Shown: piece after piece, positions 10,677 through 21,297 of the stretch
Numbering within the stretch: position 1 is the stretch's first letter
Layout of the letters: every line of letters begins with the position of its first letter
NCBI RefSeq assembly: GCF_019112545.1
Contig: NW_025064934.1
Span: forward strand, 62,001-126,000
Direction of reading: 5' to 3'
Length of the DNA: 64,000 nucleotides
DNA from: Guyanagaster necrorhizus
Lineage: Eukaryota; Basidiomycota; Agaricomycetes; Agaricales; Physalacriaceae
Made by a program: the position numbers and the translations under genes
Notes under the pieces: model-generated
The model's database searches: none
What the model saw: the letters and a program-made list of their open reading frames with translations, nothing else
Told to the model about the DNA's origin: nothing

Positions 10677-10730
10677 GATGTCTTGCAGTCAGGAAGAGAG
10701 ATGATGGTAGGCTTTAAGTATACCAGTCGT

Positions 10731-10762
10731 CGAGTCATTCTTCGAGTCATCCGTCGAGTCAC
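10731..10762 (-). promoter_or_regulatory. Triple TGACTC (GCN4/CPC1-type) element upstream of the aminotransferase
   Basis: Three TGACTCGA units, read on the gene's strand, start exactly 12 bp apart (cores at 10732-10737, 10744-10749 and 10756-10761). They lie about 56-85 bp upstream of the aminotransferase ATG. TGACTC is the known core of the yeast GCN4 site found upstream of amino-acid biosynthesis genes. Binding by the orthologue in this fungus is inferred. Confidence 0.65.
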
Positions 10763-12636
10763 TGATGGGAACTGTCGGACTTATCGGGCACCAAAAGGAC
10801 GACGTTTCAGCCCAGATCATTTTGGATTGATGTGTCAGTGTCGTTATCAGGTCTGTTAACGGTCTACTACCAGCCACAGCTTTGATGTTATAAAAGTCGC
10901 ACATTTGCGAGGGTTGCCCGCTTGAGTCTGTATGACAGCTAGAGCTTTACCGTCCTCTTAGTGCAACATCTTTATTGGAAGCAGAGTGCAACTTGCTGAA
11001 TAGGACAAGCCATCGTGCTTTATGATCAACATTTCCCGAGGAGCTCGTAGACTAGGTAAGACCAGTGCTTGCATCGTGTTTGGTTCAGAGGCTGTTGTCT
11101 TTACCCACAACCGGCATTTCCCGAGAAAACTCTGCCGGGAACACTTTATGGAAGCTCTGGCAAGTTCAGCACTCAGCCTGGAAAATAGCGAATAATCTTG
11201 CGCACCCTCGAAAATGCCCGATGTTCAGAGTAACAAATAGCACCTTTTGTGGTGTTTCTGTTCTCTTTGTCATTTCAGCAACTTAGCTCTGGATAGTCGT
11301 CTCTTCGTCAAATGTTTGGTAGCCTCTGTCCTATGGAGTCCGCCTGTCCAATTCATTATTCTACGATATACAACGGTGATACGCAGATCTTGCTCATACC
11401 TTCGATCGAGGAATAATCGGCGGCCCTCAAATTTAATTCTCAAAAGATTTGGCAATCAAGAGGCTGCTAGAAATTAGAATACGATTCTCAACTGCGTCAG
11501 GTTTTGTGTGCTTCGCCCAGAAGTGTGCAATTTTTCGGAAGGTTCAGATGGACCAAAAGAAAATCACTGTTCCCGCCGCGCTAAAATTCTTGTTTCGTCT
11601 TCCTGCAAGATAGGCAGTGGCGTTCAAACACGGATATTACCTAACTTCCATTCGAGCAGACCCACGAAGTAGTCCTGCGCTCAAAAGGATCCGGCTGTAC
11701 CCTGGAGACGACATGTCCTATTATGAGTATGTTATCTTGTGTATATATTCTCTGAGAGGAGGCTGACATGCAACTCTATCTTTCGTATGGCTGCGAAGAT
11801 CATGTCTATCGCAATAGCATTGCATCCAAGCCTCTAGCTCAAGTGCATCCCATAGCCTTACGGGTAAGACCATTATACCAAGATTCTCCTGACATCAGAC
11901 CTCATGTAGGCATCGAGGAGTGGCGCGGCTCGGGTCTTCTGCATTTTTGCAACACTCTCTACTCGCTCCCGTTTCTGAAATGGAGAAATACCACATCATG
12001 GGATCACGTCGATCGTCTCGCCTGCAAGGTTGCCTCATGTTGTAGTAAGATAATCCGGCATCCTGCGGATACAATCCCGTGTGGTGGGCTCATATGTCAG
12101 TTTTGTGCATCAACGCTGGCTCGGAAATTACGTTCCTGCACGTGAGTGTATGGCTCTTATCGTAGGACTGCTCAATCACCAACGTGTAGGTTCACGAGTC
12201 GTATTTCTGTTAACCGACGGCTTCATTATCAGATACATCAGATCGTCGGTGTCGTTTCCTTCACAGCGCAGTAGGTTACTCCGACTATTTACATCTCCTC
12301 ACATTTTCTTGCGTACAGAAATGGAGCAGATACCGTATCGATCATGCGATTCCATTCGGATGATATATCAGATGACTACTCCACCTACACTGACTTGATG
12401 CTCCGCTAGATCTGCTACCGGTCGTTTCAGAATAATTGCGGCGCCAGCGATACCACGCGACCATCAACAAAATTTGTAAAGGATACTGAAGAACGGTAGG
12501 ACTGTGGATTCATCCTTTTCGCGCGCGGATACCGCGAGGCTGAAGGAAAGATGCCTTACCTACGTTGAGACATATAATGCGGACATTACATTCCTCTACT
12601 TAAGCGCTCTTCTCATAGTGGTCTTTCCAGCTGGCT
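10763..12636. other. Long gene-poor stretch
   Basis: About 1.9 kb with only short, unrelated open frames. None has a recognisable domain or a consistent intron chain. The last part must contain the promoter of the DUF6699-like gene. I see no RNA gene or transposon. Confidence 0.45.
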
Positions 12637-13665
12637 ATGGTATCAGGCAAACGTGTTCACTGGGACGATTCAATAGCAGACAAGCGTGCCGATGGGGATG
12701 GAGCGAAAAAGTTTCTCTCTAGCCGTCCCACAGCCATCCTATCCTCCACGGATGCTACGCCTCTTCGACGGGTTCCGATTCCCTCCACGACTTCGTTTAT
12801 TCATCCTTCGCCGATTTCGTCCCAACAACAACAACCGATTCTCTCTCAATTTCCTGCAGCTAATTCTACCATCGCGGCGGTTACCCCACCTACTCGAAAT
12901 GTTCTGGCTCCCTCTATTCCCGCATATGATCGAGCACCGCCAGCTCTGTTACAACACGGCACCTCTTCATATAATAGGACACACCCCTCTTCGGCTAATA
13001 ATCCGTCGTCTCACCGTCAACGGGCTAATTCCTTACCAGTTGTTTATCATACTGGTCCAGCGCCGCCTCATCCTCATACACTACCATTTTCCATAACCAC
13101 ACTATCCCGGCCCCAAATCCCACCCATGGCGCCCCACCCGTTCTCAAATTATCCTTACCAGCTACCGCCTCAGAAGTCCCTGTTAGCGCTAGCGCCCAGT
13201 TCCCCGTACAACAATGCACCTCCAAATAGCTTAAAGCAGACATCACACTCGCCGCGGAGGCTCTCGATCCATAGATCTCTCCGCTTAGGAACATGCGAGC
13301 CTGTCGATTTCTTCGCGCCCCAGCGTGTCCGTCATGCCTGCGCATCGGAGCCGGCCTGCCAGCCTCCCCTTCCCCGTCTTTTCGTCCTCGTCGACACCGG
13401 CGTGGTCCGGTTCAATATCGAGGTGCTGCACCAGTATCAGGACCAGGGACTGGGCTCCGTCACGGTGGATGACGTGCTCGCGAGGGTGCGGAAGGTGTTG
13501 AGGGAGAGACTCGATCCGCAGACGCTTGGAGGTCCGTATGAGTGCGTAGAGGGACGGAGGAGTAGTAGTTTTACGACGGTCTGTGTGGGATTTACTGTGA
13601 GGGAAGACAAGGGGCAGGAGAAGTGGAAGATGCATTTGAGTAGGGTGGATGCGTTTACGAGGTGA
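12637..13665 (+). CDS. DUF6699-like protein with long proline/serine-rich N-terminus
   Basis: Intronless 342-residue protein. It begins with a short VSGKRVHWDDS motif, typical of the start of DUF6699-type proteins. About 200 residues of low-complexity Pro/Ser/Gln/Asn-rich sequence follow (e.g. SSQQQQPILSQ). The C-terminal 130 residues look folded. They include LRLGTCEPVDFF, LPRLFVLVDTGVVRFNI, SVTVDDVLARVRKVLRERL and a final strand-rich part ending LSRVDAFTR. DUF6699 is widespread in basidiomycetes and has no known function. The low-complexity part is probably disordered. The family call rests on remembered motif layout and not on a search. Confidence 0.7.
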   Translation: MVSGKRVHWDDSIADKRADGDGAKKFLSSRPTAILSSTDATPLRRVPIPSTTSFIHPSPISSQQQQPILSQFPAANSTIAAVTPPTRNVLAPSIPAYDRAPPALLQHGTSSYNRTHPSSANNPSSHRQRANSLPVVYHTGPAPPHPHTLPFSITTLSRPQIPPMAPHPFSNYPYQLPPQKSLLALAPSSPYNNAPPNSLKQTSHSPRRLSIHRSLRLGTCEPVDFFAPQRVRHACASEPACQPPLPRLFVLVDTGVVRFNIEVLHQYQDQGLGSVTVDDVLARVRKVLRERLDPQTLGGPYECVEGRRSSSFTTVCVGFTVREDKGQEKWKMHLSRVDAFTR

Positions 13666-13889
13666 CGAACGAGACTGGTGCTCGATGTTGCGGATGTTCG
13701 ATTCCACATTGTGTAATATAATAATACAGTGCTGCCGGAAAAGCCTGTTATTTTTCCAACCAGCATCGGCAAGGAAGCGCTTTTGGAGATTAACACAATG
13801 ATTAATTATCATGAGCGCGAGAGTCAGAGAGTCAAATGAACAAACCGGTTCGAGGTGATAGCGTCGGGTAGCTGAATCATATCATGGGT
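13666..13889. other. 3' flank of the DUF6699-like gene
   Basis: Short AT-rich intergenic sequence before the F-box pseudogene. Nothing is recognised. Confidence 0.4.
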
Positions 13890-14705
13890 CTCGACGTATG
13901 AAAAAATGAGATGTTGACAACAATGCTCGAGAATTACTACTATTTGTATAATGATCAAGATCCTCGTAGGCTAGGACACGTACAGCTGGATTTTTGACTC
14001 GAACAAACTGTGGGGAAGCCATTGTACTTTCTATCGGACATCCCATAAGCTTGGAAACACGGAGACCCGGCAATGCTTGGAACTTGACAGCATTCGTGGT
14101 CAATATCAAGGTTTTCCACTAGTATTCTCACAGACTCAGCACGTCGCGAGACTTGGGAAGCTGAGAGTCAGAAAAAGAAGGGATTAGGTTGAAAGAGGCT
14201 TACCTGGCCGTGTATATGAAAAGTTTAGTAAAGATATGACACGCATATGACGGCGAGTCGCAGACAAAAAGAGTCTGTCCAGTAAATTTATGTGCCTGTA
14301 AATTATATCGAGCAGCTAGCTGATCGGTAAAGTCGTGTATTGGAACTGATTCCATAGGTCCTCATCGGCCATTTTAATGTAATTTGTGTATTAATGCTTT
14401 TGCTCAAGGTGGTTGATCCACTCGTCTTGATAGCGCTCGGCGGTAGCAATAAGAGCGTCAATATCCACCATTAGCTTCTCCCAGTGCGCGTAAAGAAGGT
14501 CGAGGCAATATTATATATGTCAGCCTTTTGTTGACCCAGAGAGATGGTAGCACGCTTACAGTGCGAGAGCGTCCGGATATTTCTGAACGACCCTGCATCA
14601 CTCGAGTCAGCTTCCTTGTTCGTCTGGCTATAGCAAGGCGGACGCAGTGTATAAAATCCTTTCAAGGGTACCTGCTTGGCCCCTTGCAAAATAGAAAATT
14701 CGGTA
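13890..14705 (-). pseudogene. Truncated inverted copy of the micro-exon F-box gene
   Basis: Nucleotide similarity to the intact gene at 44232-46421 is obvious by eye on the minus strand. Shared parts include the exon-1 end (LKGFYT, then the intron start CGTCC), the 33-nt micro-exon (about 14568-14600), the following intron, the exon-3 block around GACGAGTGGAT, part of the F-box exon and the intron after it. A later stretch reads CPIESTMASPQFVRVKN where the intact gene has CPIESTITSPQLVQVRN. At least two internal deletions are present: the end of exon 3 with the start of the F-box, and about 300 bp after the F-box exon. Stop codons break the frame. Introns are retained, so it arose by DNA duplication and not through mRNA. 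Confidence 0.8.
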
Positions 14706-14828
14706 CTGTACATCCTGAGTGTACTGATTCAAACCACAAGTTACATGAGGAACGCCAATAAATTTCATAAATGTTACAACGGCTATATCTTTGGTATCTC
14801 TTTCCCATCCACTAGTACTATAAAATCA

Positions 14829-16805
14829 TCATTTTCGTAGAACATGGGGTTCTACAGATGGTGACATAATCAGGGCTTTCCAGAGCTGTCTCCACGATAT
14901 CGGGTTCCCCTGAGGAATGATTAGCAAAGAATACGATGTCAGAGGAAGGTGACACTGACGACATCTCTCTGCATGACACAAAAGCTGCCCTCGCTTCCCC
15001 GATAAGTAAAACGTTCCACCAGCACCCAGCCTTTGAACATCTCCTTCCTACGATCACGACCCCCAATGCGAAGCCGAAGTATACCATCACTACTATCCAG
15101 GACCGGTTTACACTTGACCCCCAGACCCTCAAGACTTTCATGGATCAGCGTCAGAAGCAGAGAGAACCCAAGAGAAGCATAGAATCGCGTGAGGTAGGGT
15201 GTGTAGCGATTTCCGGACTGAGTTTGGGACTAGAAGGATATCAGCATGAGGGGGATCGTATAGTCCGCTTGGGGGGCCAACGCACGAATAGCATCAACGA
15301 CTGTGTGAACTGCGAGCTGTGGCCGGCTGAGAACATCATATGATCTCCATCCGCATCCACTTCTTCTCTGAGAAAAGTGTGGGATCAGGCGTACACGTCA
15401 GTAGGAGAGGAAAAGGCTCACTCTGGTTGCGCAAAAGTTGGAGCAGCGAGATCAAGATCACCGCTATTTCTGAGCTTCTCAGTAAGTTTATCGGCTAGGG
15501 CCAATGCACCTCTCTGAGCGAGCTGACTAGACCTAAGTGGCTGTGAGTACGGCGCCTTTTGACAGACAGCCTGGCAAGCTACCTCATGCACCATGGATGC
15601 TGATAAATTTGTGATATCGACATCCTCTCTGCTGGATCTATACAAAGTAGACCAGTGAGGAGAGCTAAAATCCCCCTTCGTTTAGTTCGGTTCCATTTGA
15701 TTGGCCAGCAAATCGCTTACACAGCGCATCGCCCCGGATGTGACACCACAGCGGGTCATCAAATATTTCGCCCTTTACGTAGCGAGCGAACTCTGTGCTG
15801 TTCACTGTGGGTTCATCCCAAGGGGTATCTAGTCATATCATTAACACTGGCACCGCAAGGCGAGATCATCAGTGAAACGTACTGCCCGCGAGAAGTGTGA
15901 AAAGAATGACACCCATACCCCATACATCAATGGGCTCGGCCTTATAAGGTGTGTCTAAAGCGAGCTTGGGAACCACATGAGGGGAAGACGGTAGGAGAAA
16001 CAGTGATGTGCACACGTACTTCCGGAGCGACGTAAGGAAGGCTTCCGCACCGTTCAGTCAATGTTCGCGTCTTGCCGGATTCTTTGAGTTTATACACTGC
16101 GGATAGCCCAAAATCGGATATTTTGAGGGTTCCTGCAACGTCAAGAAGGAGATTTTCGGGTTTAAGGTCTCTGTGACATACACCTTGGTGGTGTATGTAG
16201 TCCTTTTTTTGATAGATGCACAATTCAATTCTTGACCACGAGAGAAAACTTAACGAACGCACCATGCCCGTAACTAATTGTTTGAAATAGAGATGAGCTA
16301 CTTCATCTCCGACCCCAACATCGGGAGCTTTTCGTTCTTAATGAGCACACGAAAAGATGAGAAACAACTGACTCGTACCAATCTTATCGAAAAGATCGCC
16401 CCCTGCGGCAAGTTCGAGCAACATGTAGATTCCGGGATGATATAAATGCCTATGCTTGATCTCCACGACCACCGCATTATAAAATTCAAGCACATTATTG
16501 TGCTTTAAGGCAGCGTGGACACGCATTTCTTTGTCGATGGTCTTGCGCTCCTTGTCGGTTGTGGCATCTGTGAGAGAGATCACCTTGCATGCTGCCACTC
16601 TGTGTTCCTCAAAATTAACTGCACGAAATACGCTTTGGGCGTGTCAAAAGAAGAAATGAAATGTCAAAAGAAATGGAAGCACGCACGTCGAGAAGCCGCC
16701 TCCGCCGATTTGCTGCACGAGCTCGTGCCCTATGATCATCAGAGATTGGTCGATATAACTGATGTATAGCTTACCAGCTACTTTTGGATACTTCACTGCC
16801 GACAT
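14829..16805 (-). CDS. chk1: CHK1-type checkpoint serine/threonine kinase
   Basis: Twelve small exons join in frame to about 466 residues. The kinase domain starts almost at the N-terminus. It has a glycine loop [16 protein letters not shown] lysine near residue 43, HRDLKPEN with catalytic Asp near 143, DFG Asp near 161, and [10 protein letters not shown]. The characteristic segment [19 protein letters not shown] is followed by NTPWDEP. After the kinase come [10 protein letters not shown] and the KA1-like regulatory tail ([18 protein letters not shown], then GSFCVMQRD, then [10 protein letters not shown]). CHK1 halts the cell cycle after DNA damage or stalled replication downstream of ATR/Rad3. 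All introns have GT-AG ends. The start is the ATG at 16805 ([11 protein letters not shown]) and the stop is at 14829-14831. It is divergent from the P450 gene across 480 bp. Confidence 0.95.
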
Positions 16806-16866
16806 TGTGGGGCAGGAGGGGAGGAGAGCAAAGAAAGTGTTGAGTGTGGTAAACAGAAAAACGAAC

Positions 16867-16878
16867 GCGACGCGTCGC
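16867..16878. promoter_or_regulatory. Palindromic MluI cell-cycle box (MCB) before chk1
   Basis: The perfect 12-bp palindrome GCGACGCGTCGC contains ACGCGT (16870-16875), the MCB core bound by MBF-type complexes at G1/S genes in yeasts. It lies about 62-73 bp upstream of the chk1 ATG, a position expected for a functional site. Use by this fungus is inferred. Confidence 0.55.
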
Positions 16879-16890
16879 TAATTATTTTGT

Positions 16891-16896
16891 CACGTG
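16891..16896. promoter_or_regulatory. CACGTG (E-box) in the chk1/P450 divergent promoter
   Basis: A single CACGTG palindrome, the core of basic helix-loop-helix sites, lies about 86 bp upstream of chk1 and 390 bp upstream of the P450. A single 6-bp match is weak evidence. Confidence 0.3.
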
Positions 16897-17245
16897 CAAA
16901 TACGGAACATCGGTCCGAACCCGAAGGTCCAGTCCAGACCTAAACGCTCCCACCCCCGGGGGCCGGAAAAGAGGCCGATAATTAGGTGAGTTCGGATGCT
17001 GATCTAGAACATGCATCAGTACTTTTCAATGTGTTTTCGGTATTCGTTCGACTTGGGGATATCCCCCCCTGCTGTCGAGACCTCATTGGAATGATGGATC
17101 CGAAGCATCGCTTGATCTTATGATCATGACCTTGCCGGCGCTTTGATTTTTCCAGCTACACCACAGTATGTATCTCCAAATTACCCGCAGAAGCCGCTAT
17201 TAAGATAAGCTCGGGTTCAGTCTGCCGGTGTGCCAGCAGAAGGGG

Positions 17246-17252
17246 TATATAA
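17246..17252 (+). promoter_or_regulatory. Candidate TATA box of the P450 gene
   Basis: TATATAA lies 34 bp before the P450 start codon at 17286. If functional it implies a very short 5' leader. Confidence 0.45.
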
Positions 17253-17285
17253 CTCGAAACCAACGATGAATCTGCCACTCGAGTT

Positions 17286-19621
17286 ATGTCCCTCCTCTCT
17301 TATCTCGCACTAGGTTACGCCCTCTACCTCGTAATACGCCTCACTTACTCCTTCCTCAAAAAATCACCTTTTCAACATATAAATGGACCTCCGGCAGTGT
17401 CCTGGTTCATGGGTAAGCACCATCCACTCTCTTCTCTGACAACCACCGGTTTGAGGGGAAAATCTACAGGTAATCTAAGCCAGCTCTTCAATGCGAAAGG
17501 TCTCCCGTTCCATCAAAAAATTGTTGATGAATACGGAGGTATGATCAAAGTTCACGGTTTTTTCGGGGTCGGTCATTTGTTCCGGCCTATCCAATTTAAT
17601 CTAAAATCTGATACGTTCATTCAGGACGAGCAATTGTACATCTCAGATCCCAAGGCACTTCAGAGTGTTCTTATTAAAGACCAAGACGCCTTCGAAGAGA
17701 CAGCTGTGTTCATCGAGTGTGTCATCCTTTGATAGACGCTTTGATCCTACGCGTCTAATTTCTGATATTTCTGACATGACTCATCAGAACGAACAAGGTC
17801 ATCTTCGGACCTGGCCTTGTTGCTACTACAGGTGAGTAGCCCATAATGCGACCCCCAACTCCCAGATCCTTATCTTCCCGCTCGTCCCAGGGGACCAGCA
17901 CAAACGACAGAGAAAGCTGGTCAACCCTGTGTTTTCCGTGGCACAGCTGAAAGAATTGATGCCAGTATTCTACAGAATATCCGATAGGGTGGGTAGAGTC
18001 CTCCCTCCACTCCTCTCCATGAGTTGACTCAATGCTCTCGTTTATCTAGCTAGCGGACGCCATGGAGACAGAGCATGGAGAGAACCCCGTCCTGGACATG
18101 TCTGAGTGGATGTCACGCGTCGCATTGGAGATGATCGGGCAAACGATCTTAGGCTATAGCTTCGATCCCCTCAGCTCTCGAGTGAATAATCCATACACGT
18201 CGGCCATCAAGGAACTCATGTGGGTCAATCTTCACATTGGACCTTCTTTTCTCTAATACTGGCTGCGCCGTAGACCGACGATCTTCTCCCTTTCCCTGAT
18301 TCGGCAGTTCGCCCCGTTCCTGTCGAGGTTGGGGAGTCCGAGTTTCAGAAGATGGTTAGTGGAATGGACGCCGAATCAGGCGGTGCAGAAGGTGAAGAGC
18401 ATTAGTGATGTAATGCATGACACGGCGAGGGAAATTTTAATGGTGAAAAGGGAAGAACTTGGGCGAGAGAAAGCCAAGAGTAACAGAGATATTATCAGTG
18501 TTCTATGTGAGCCCTTTTTCCCCATGCCCTTTTCTAATTACTCAGAGATGACTTTTCTCTGTAGTACAAGCCAATGAGAATGCTACTGAGGATGCTAAGA
18601 TGAGCGAGAACGAGCTCACGGGTCAGATGACGTTCGTTTAGCTTTTTGTTGCACAGTGTGTATTTAAAAACGAGCTGTGCAGGGTCCTCATTTTCGGAGC
18701 GCAAGATACGACCTCGAGTGCCCTTTCGCGAATTCTCCATCTCCTTTCCGTCAGGCCAGATATCCAGGACAAGATTCGTGAAGAGCTACATACGGCTCTG
18801 CAGGCCAAGCAAAGTGGCGGAAGGCTCGAGTACGATGAGATAAGTGAGCTTCCTTGGTTGGATGCCGTGATCAAAGAGACACTTAGATTGTATGTTCGTT
18901 TTCTGCTTTTCATTGTCCTTGCGTCGGCTCACGCGGTACCTTTTTAAGATACCCTCCTGTACCTTTTGTTCGTCGCACGTACGTTACCGTTCGTGCAGTA
19001 ACATCTATTCAGCAATTGATGCTGATTATTCTCGCCCTGCAGTGCTATCAAAGAACGTTCACTGACGTACTCTCCGGACGTGCACGATCTGGACTCTTCT
19101 GCTTCCGTTAGTGTTCCCGTAGGGACAACATTGTTTGTGGGTATCGCTGGTGCGAACAGACTTGAAAGTATATGGGGTCCGGACGCCAAGTCGTGGAAGC
19201 CGGAACGGTGGGTCAACGAGCAAGCACCTGGTAGGCGCGTGTTGCCCGGGATTTATGCTGGCATGTGGGTGTATATTTATGCGCCAACTTTTATTGCTTC
19301 CGATTACTCATGGCTACGCTTTCTTTGCAGGCTGTCGTTCCTCGGAGGCGGCCGATCGTGCATGTATGTTCAAGAGAGATATTTATCCGTTCTCAACGCC
19401 TGATTGACATTTTATACTTTTTTTCTAGCGGTTATAGATTCGCGCAGATAGAGATGAAGGTTCTGTTGGCGACGCTTGTTCTCAGGTTTCGGTTTTCTTT
19501 GACCGATGATGTTGTTGTGTGGAACCTTTCGCAGATTATTTCTCCGTCAGTAGTGACGAAAGGAGGCGAAGGGCAGAACGTGGAGCGGAAGGGGATGCCT
19601 CTCAGGGTGGAGGTGTTGTAA
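17286..19621 (+). CDS. Cytochrome P450 monooxygenase (microsomal, class E)
   Basis: About a dozen exons with GT-AG introns of 50-70 bp join to a complete P450. An N-terminal hydrophobic anchor (LLSYLALGYALYLVIRL) is followed by the proline hinge INGPPAVSW. The I-helix oxygen-binding segment is FGAQDTTSSAL. The K-helix ExxR is in KETLRLYPPVPF. The PERF-type segment is WKPERW. The heme-cysteine loop FLGGGRSCIG is split by an intron after the cysteine codon. No key residue is missing. It would be an ER-anchored, heme- and NADPH-P450-reductase-dependent monooxygenase. The substrate is unknown. Large P450 families are usual in Agaricomycetes, and I cannot assign a CYP number. It stands alone, without a visible biosynthetic cluster. 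Confidence 0.93.
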
Positions 19622-21297
19622 TCGAGAAAAGAGAGGCATGGCCAGTAGAAGACCCCTTCCCATTGGTCTTCGTGGGAGATAAAGTCATAGAGTAGGATAA
19701 CGACTCTGGATATTCATGGTCATCTATGTTAGCTGTGATCTTGTTGTAGCGAGTGGTACATAGTCTGTGGTTACATTTGTGTATCACCTTAACGAGCTAG
19801 TTCATTGGAGATCCTAACAACCCGAGGTGGGTGAGAGGAGAATTCCTTATGATCAGCTGGAATCCTTGGGGGTGAGGCGAAATGGTACTGAAACGACAAC
19901 CCGTCTTCTCTTTGCCTTTTTTCAGCTACTAGAGTATCTTTTGTCCTTTCTCGTTGTCCCTGGTGTGGGTTGGCAGGTGGAAGCAAGACTTTTCTAGTTG
20001 GAAAAGGCGGGGAAAGCAGCGAGCTGAACAACTATGGTCTGTTCAGTGCTACAGGCTGTACGGTAAAGGGAACGACAAGGCCACGTGTTACTCCAATCGT
20101 GCCTGAATTCGCGCGATCCCATACCAACCTTCGTTCCGCTTTCAGAGCAGATGGGCTGCGGAAAGGCTAGGAGCATCTGGTATTCCATGGCCATCCCTAC
20201 ACAACAGCCAATGTAATAATGTCCAAATATTCAGTTTACGAAAGCAGAATATTTGGAGATGGAGTTTTCGGAGTTTAGCGGATGCACGAGGTGTATGTAT
20301 CAAGGGCCGTGTCGCTACTCAACGCCGCAGACTATGGTCGTTCTATAGTAGCTGACCTGTGTTCCTGGTGCGAAATAGCAGACCGATGTTATGTTGTATT
20401 GGAAGTTGTGTTGCTAAAACAATTAACAGCTGCCAGGCCACAAAAAGTCATCCAAAAATTCAACGAATGTCAAGGAAGGTGAAAGAGGAAATTGTTCAAG
20501 ACGCCGGCAGGCAGACTGGGCGCAGGCATGTTCCCTGTGTCTCTTTGATGCTTTGGACTGAAGACTGCCAAATGAGGATTGTGGGATTACGTCTTAAGCG
20601 CGTCATAAGCTTCAAGACCAGGGAGAGCTGGATTTACGGTATGGGTGTAGCATACGTTCCGAATCTCTGCGAAGCACACAACTTGTTGAAAGATGAAGGG
20701 GATCTAGGACTCGGCAGCCCAGTCAGTTGATGGCGCTTCTTGGCAACAGGGATCAGATTCTATCAATGGTCTGTTCCGTGCAGGACTGATCTAAATTTCT
20801 AGGCGCAGCCGCAAGGAATATAATGGGTGGCGTCTAGGAACGTTTTTGGCCTCGTGTCGATCCACGTTTTAAATCTTGGAACGAATCTTGATGAAATTCA
20901 TCAATAATAGCAACACTCTTGATGTGGGCGTATTATCCTTGCGTCTACGGCTCGATTGGGATTGCCGCTGCCAGATGGCCCGGGATTTTGAGCGCCTGTT
21001 TTATGCAGTGATGTCGTACGATTTTAGTTCATGGAGGGAGGAGATACCAAAGCATATATTCTGAGGAGTAACTGTTAGGCCGGGAGCAGTGCCTCGAGGC
21101 GAAGGAATAAGGCAAGAGAACCAAAACAAGCATGTTTACATAAGCCATCAGTTGAGTCCAAATGCGTCACCTCATGACCCGCTTTCATTATACTTACCAC
21201 CATCACCAAACCAACGTAGTCGTAGAACCATGATGAACTGAGGTGCCGAGGTCCATTGGGCCCTCCCCTACTCAGTAACGTTGTCCCAACGTCCGAC
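19622..21297. other. Gene-poor region between P450 and GCN2 genes
   Basis: About 1.7 kb with scattered short open frames on both strands. The longest is about 120 codons around 20359-20730. None shows a known motif or plausible splice partners. The right part must hold the GCN2 promoter. No transposon or RNA gene is recognised. Confidence 0.4.

Noticed and set aside
12900..13345. Minus-strand frames inside the DUF6699-like gene
   Set aside because: They are shadows of the low-complexity plus-strand coding region, which has a proper ATG and a coherent C-terminal domain.
14936..15343. A 135-codon plus-strand frame (starting MSEEGDTDD) as a separate gene
   Set aside because: It lies wholly antisense to the last exons of chk1, whose minus-strand reading matches the conserved CHK1 C-terminus and has good splice sites.
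18062..18256. Premature end of the P450 at the stop after 18253
   Set aside because: A GTGGGT...CCGTAG intron removes the stop, and the joined frame continues into normal P450 sequence.
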